Below, in pieces: positions 61,601 through 64,000 of a stretch of DNA of 64,000 bases. Every line of letters starts with the position of its first letter. Positions within the stretch are counted from its first letter, which is position 1. Made by a program: the position numbers and the translations under genes. The notes beneath the pieces are model-generated. The model saw only the letters and a list, made by a program, of their open reading frames with translations. It did no database searches and was not told where the DNA came from. Source of the stretch: Lamellibrachia satsuma (Eukaryota; Annelida; Polychaeta; Sabellida; Siboglinidae); assembly GCA_033239005.1 (NCBI GenBank), contig BSQZ01000011.1:11844501-11908500 (forward strand), read 5' to 3'.

Positions 61601-63865
61601 AATATACTATGGGGTGGTGCAGTCATGGAGTCACTTTCAAGAGTAGCCATACTGAAAATAAATGGAACCAAGAAACACACAGACCTGTGAAAACTGGAAC
61701 AGTGACAGCACTACTATGGGGTGGTGCATTAGACTACATTAAATTTTAAAGGTATGACCAATAGTTCATTTCAGCACTGAAATAAATAATTTTGAGTGAA
61801 AATTCTCCTCGTCAACCAATATGAATGAAATACCACTGATCAGTTCATGTAGTGTGGTACATAAAGCCATGACGTTGTAGGCACGGACAAGACAAGAGGA
61901 ATCTGCCAAGTGAGATTTGACAATTAACTAAACATAATATTTGCTGAGTTGCCCGTCAATGCACGGGAGAAAAGGCAAGAGCTTATGACTCCTTGCACAA
62001 GTGTTTGTAGGGTGGTGCCAATATCAATGACATCTTCACGCCCCCAAAATCATGTACAACTGCCAGTTTCACGAAGCATTCGGCGGTGGACGTTTGACGT
62101 AAATCTCAAAACAATGGTAGAAACATGCATAGCATTGCAAACAATTGTACATAGCTAGAAACATGCATAGCATTGCAAACAATTGTACATAGCTATTGTT
62201 CTGTATTATGTAGTCTACATCAAAAGTCTACATACGTAATATCCCCACCCCTGGGGAATTTCGAATATTTTAAATCTACGAACCACCACCACCAACAAAA
62301 TTTCAGCCCTAATATACGAAACTGACAGAGATATGAGCGAACATACATACATACATACAGAGTCACAAACTATTTTATATTAAAGATTTACCACAATGAA
62401 TACACTTTTCATTATTATATTAACATTGAAAGATGCCTAGACATTGGTGAAAAAGGAGATGGATGCAAAATCCAGTGTATATGCGAGCAGGATGGCCAGT
62501 TTACGAATACTGGGGGAAATGTAGACACATATTAAAAATGCAAGCATGATCAACAGCGTGGATGGATATGGTATTTTAAATGAATTAACTTTTGTAGACT
62601 GACCTGTTTCTTCCAGTTGCCTTTTCAGCATTTTCTGTCTTTTTGACACTTTCTTCGTGTTCTTATTTCTGTGTATATTGTCACCTACACCACCATTCTC
62701 TTTGCTTCTAGTGACCCCATCACTTGTCCTTTTCTTGATTTGATCCCTTGTCTTCTTATGTGCCTGGACTTCATCACAACCTTTTTCACCGGTATAGTTA
62801 CATGTATCTGTTACTCTGCTGCTGTTGTCTGTCATCATCTTCTTTTTGTGAAAAGTCCCTATTTGCTTACATGTTGCAGGAATGTCATCATGCGTCACCA
62901 TACACTTGTTGTGACCATCTTCTTTCTTACTCCCACTGACACCGTCTTCAGTGCCATCTTCTTGTATTGACTTTTTTGATGCGTCTTCTGAAATATTTAA
63001 AAAAGACTAATAAAATACAAGTCAAATCACAAAAAAAAACTATGCTTGTACAATGCAACCTGTGTATACCTGATGGGTAGTTGCTATACAACTGTAACAG
63101 CCAGGCAGCTCCAAAGGCAGTTCTGAACAAGCTCAATGTCTGCGACCACTAACACTTTCGTACCATCTCTCAACATCAGAGGCTGTAAATGATAATTCGC
63201 AATTATGTGTAATACACGTTTGCTGTGTATGAAAGTGGTATGGGTCCACCATATTACCCAGCACCCGTAAACAGTGTTCAGTAGAGAGTGGATGCTAGCA
63301 CTTCAGCTACACTGGTCAACTAGCTGGCACAGCTGGTGAGGATGTTGTCCTCGTCAGGTCAAAGAGAGTTGCCAGCTTCTCACGTAACCATTGGCATGCT
63401 GTAGATTTACTCTAGTAGTTTACATTTTGAATTACACGAAATGTTGCATTTTGTTATTTATCTACATCAATGAAAGGAAAATGTATCCTAAGAAACAATA
63501 ATAATAAGAAGAAATATGCTGAACAAATGATTGTGGGTGCTGATACCATGTGATGGACAAAAGTGTGCTATGTTACATTACAACACCTAAGTACAGTTAA
63601 AATCAGAAAAAAAATCTTTCCACAAATCTAGTTAACACATTTGTGGAAAGAAAAATAAAGAACAGATACATGGAACATGTACATACTATCTCCCATATTC
63701 TTGTCGAATTTGAGTTGTTTCGGCTTCATTGTCTGTTTCTTGGAAGAGGAGCTGCGTTTCTTGTGCAGCACCTTAGGTGGCAGCTCTGGTGTTTTCTGGC
63801 CGGCACTATCTTCCACATCACTCGTACACGGAGTTAGTTCATTTGTCATTTGAAGTACATCAGCT
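53317..63865 (-). CDS. ZCWPW1: CW zinc-finger and PWWP domain protein, ZCWPW1-like (11 exons)
   Basis: Nuclear histone reader. In vertebrates ZCWPW1 binds H3 tails carrying both K4me3 and K36me3, the marks left by PRDM9, and aids repair of meiotic breaks. Exons on the - strand: 63865-63687, 62987-62604, 60254-60147, 59303-59177, 58814-58742, 58415-58317, 57164-57081, 56778-56691, 55654-55442, 54981-54850, 54266-53317. From the ATG at 63849 they sum to 807 codons including the stop with all phases agreeing. Order: basic/Ser N-terminus, CW finger (185-228), PWWP (249-315), helical segment (319-375), Ser tract, Lys-rich tail. At 806 residues it is longer than vertebrate ZCWPW1 because of the tail. 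An acceptor lies just upstream of the first ATG, so a 5' exon beyond the window is possible. Confidence 0.9.
54850..55654 (-). CDS. ZCWPW1: ZCWPW1 exons with Ser tract and acidic/basic linker
   Basis: Exons 55654-55442 and 54981-54850. The first opens with ten CAG units read as AGC, giving ten serines, then TFPQVSFVKKDRKPQKTEMT and an acidic stretch (ELGDNDVEEMLNDAEGIMKD). The second gives VMSDYEPEKSKKAKEKKKKA. The donor at 55441 is chosen to keep phase. Reading through it instead would stop after ENEGDYE, giving a shorter protein. Confidence 0.8.
55623..55653 (-). repeat. (CAG)10 at the start of a coding exon
   Basis: Ten CTG on the + strand, CAG on the coding strand, immediately after the acceptor attcag at 55660-55655. 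Translated as ten serines. Confidence 0.92.
56097..56452 (+). repeat. 58-bp tandem repeat, 6 copies, in a ZCWPW1 intron
   Basis: The unit contains tagctacaatagctcagtag, tggctgccttttaatgctca and tcaccatcagcacgttta. Nearly identical copies. Confidence 0.97.
56691..57164 (-). CDS. ZCWPW1: ZCWPW1 exons after the PWWP domain
   Basis: Exons 57164-57081 (VKMRGVDHSKVVNAARSKAL, QALNMSLK) and 56778-56691 (DRLQNYSFSVRYSGRWGINN). This helical segment with an ERL/DRL-x-x-(Y/F)-x-F motif follows the PWWP domain in ZCWPW1 as well and packs against it. The acceptor region of the first exon lies next to a retrotransposon fragment. Confidence 0.88.
57165..57480 (+). mobile_element. Degenerate 3' end of a non-LTR retrotransposon next to a ZCWPW1 exon
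   Basis: RRKRADMLEVFKIINGFTDI and DTKRIFKL, later KQFQNKIKKLL, resemble the tail protein encoded at 4130, with a larger loss in the middle. It is followed by gggggctatatatgagccag and a short (caaggtatgaa) repeat. Antisense to ZCWPW1. It begins within about 15 bp of the acceptor of the exon at 57164. Confidence 0.72.
58317..59303 (-). CDS. ZCWPW1: ZCWPW1 PWWP domain exons
   Basis: Exons 59303-59177, 58814-58742 and 58415-58317. They finish the CW finger (DDKYDSCDVPQQQFD) and then give EGSVVWARVDGFPWWPAMVE, IDPDYEDFYECRGPRNKA and THYHVVFFDDKVSRAW, followed by LGTERLKPFTDIDELGT. The PWWP signature (FPWWP) is split between two exons. The aromatic cage positions (W in VVWAR, W262, F of VVFFDD) are present, consistent with H3K36me3 and DNA binding. 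Confidence 0.95.
60147..60254 (-). CDS. ZCWPW1: ZCWPW1 CW zinc-finger exon
   Basis: Encodes TWVQCTSTFCMKWRHLPHV and GDWVCHMNT. Three of four zinc cysteines lie here (C188, C193, C214 of the visible protein). The fourth (C225, in YDSCDVP) is on the next exon. W185 and W196 sit where the methyl-lysine cage tryptophans of CW domains lie, and W212 is the third conserved tryptophan. CW domains read H3K4 methylation. All core residues are intact. Confidence 0.94.
60482..61590 (-). mobile_element. LINE remnant with reverse transcriptase and C-terminal zinc-finger-like motif
   Basis: On the - strand, three pieces in order: a polymerase part with QYADDCAILAHSAEEFQTSL (catalytic YADD) at 61583-61300; a frame-shifted middle (LETFHQRCLRKMLHIQWEDH type, about 61070-60950); and a C-terminal part with HININTWEDTAADRLLWRRS and CPHCNKICKPRIGLLSHLRI. 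Several stops and shifts make it inactive. It lies in the ZCWPW1 intron 60255-62603, in the gene's own direction. Confidence 0.82.
62117..62192 (+). repeat. 38-bp direct duplication
   Basis: agaaacatgcatagcattgc followed by aaacaattgtacatagct, twice. The rest of the intron (61600-62603) shows only this and a short (CATA)n run near 62341. Confidence 0.9.
62604..63865 (-). CDS. ZCWPW1: ZCWPW1 exons 1-2 (as visible): basic low-complexity N-terminus
   Basis: Exons 63865-63687 and 62987-62604. The first holds MTNELTPCTSDVEDSAGQKT and a Lys/Ser cluster (KKRSSSSKKQTMKPKQLKF). The second is charged (EDASKKSIQEDGTEDGVSGS, later HRNKNTKKVSKRQKMLKRQL) and ends EETG, running straight into the CW finger. 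No domain is recognised. The Lys/Arg clusters look like nuclear localisation signals. The start is taken at the ATG at 63849. The acceptor at 63866-63867 would allow an in-frame extension (ADVLQ) from an unseen exon. Confidence 0.75.
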
Positions 63866-64000
63866 CTACAACATTGTCAGGCAACAATTAAATTATTAAG
63901 TTGGTACATCTTCTTCACATCTGATTTAATTAATTAACTATTACAATGCATGCCACTAATAAATTTGTATTATAATTTTTTTTGGCAATCTATGTATAGG

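Overview
The window is animal nuclear DNA: AT-rich, intron-dense, with GT-AG introns, short exons, many minisatellites and decayed non-LTR retroelements. It holds two genes that converge tail to tail. The first (+ strand, 1 to 46960) is the kinesin-3 motor KIF1A/unc-104, entered in the middle of its motor domain and complete to its stop codon. The second (- strand, 63865 down to 53317) is a CW zinc-finger plus PWWP protein of the ZCWPW1 type, a reader of methylated histone H3. The KIF1 protein resembles arthropod unc-104 at least as closely as vertebrate KIF1A (for example [11 protein letters not shown], and FENKN followed by TVTL in the FHA domain). With the transposon types seen, this suggests a non-vertebrate animal, possibly a marine lophotrochozoan. 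I cannot name the species.

The KIF1 model uses 38 exons. Their summed length is exactly 1483 codons including the stop, and the phase agrees at every junction. In order they encode the end of the motor with switch II and the K-loop, neck and coiled coils, the FHA domain, more coiled coil, the KIF1B/DUF3694 central region, a low-complexity linker and a C-terminal PH domain. Three further in-phase stretches with good splice sites may be alternative exons (20387-20521, 32397-32453, 39792-39824). The ZCWPW1 model uses 11 exons, 807 codons from the first visible ATG including the stop. It has a basic N-terminus, CW finger, PWWP domain, a serine tract and a long lysine-rich tail. The 46961-53316 interval between the genes holds no gene I recognise.

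The most unusual feature is the tandem repeats. About twenty arrays sit in KIF1 introns, and several lie across or against splice junctions. A 41-copy 30-bp array (1261-2490) repeats the 3' splice site of the exon encoding the motor K-loop, together with the first bases of that exon, and stays open in the exon's reading frame. A 74-bp array of about 25 copies (24248-26180) does the same for the exon at 26144, but in a frame-breaking length. A third array (34321-34615) repeats a 5' splice site. Others stop at or very near a junction (11563, 26736, 35678, 37416, 44141).

Mobile DNA includes three copies of the 3' end of one kind of non-LTR retrotransposon (4130, 23985, 57165), two other LINE remnants (38390-38700, 60482-61590), a tRNA-derived SINE-like element (17377-17692), a pogo/Tigger-like element with terminal inverted repeats and TA duplication (30609-31366), and a fold-back element (27820-27978).
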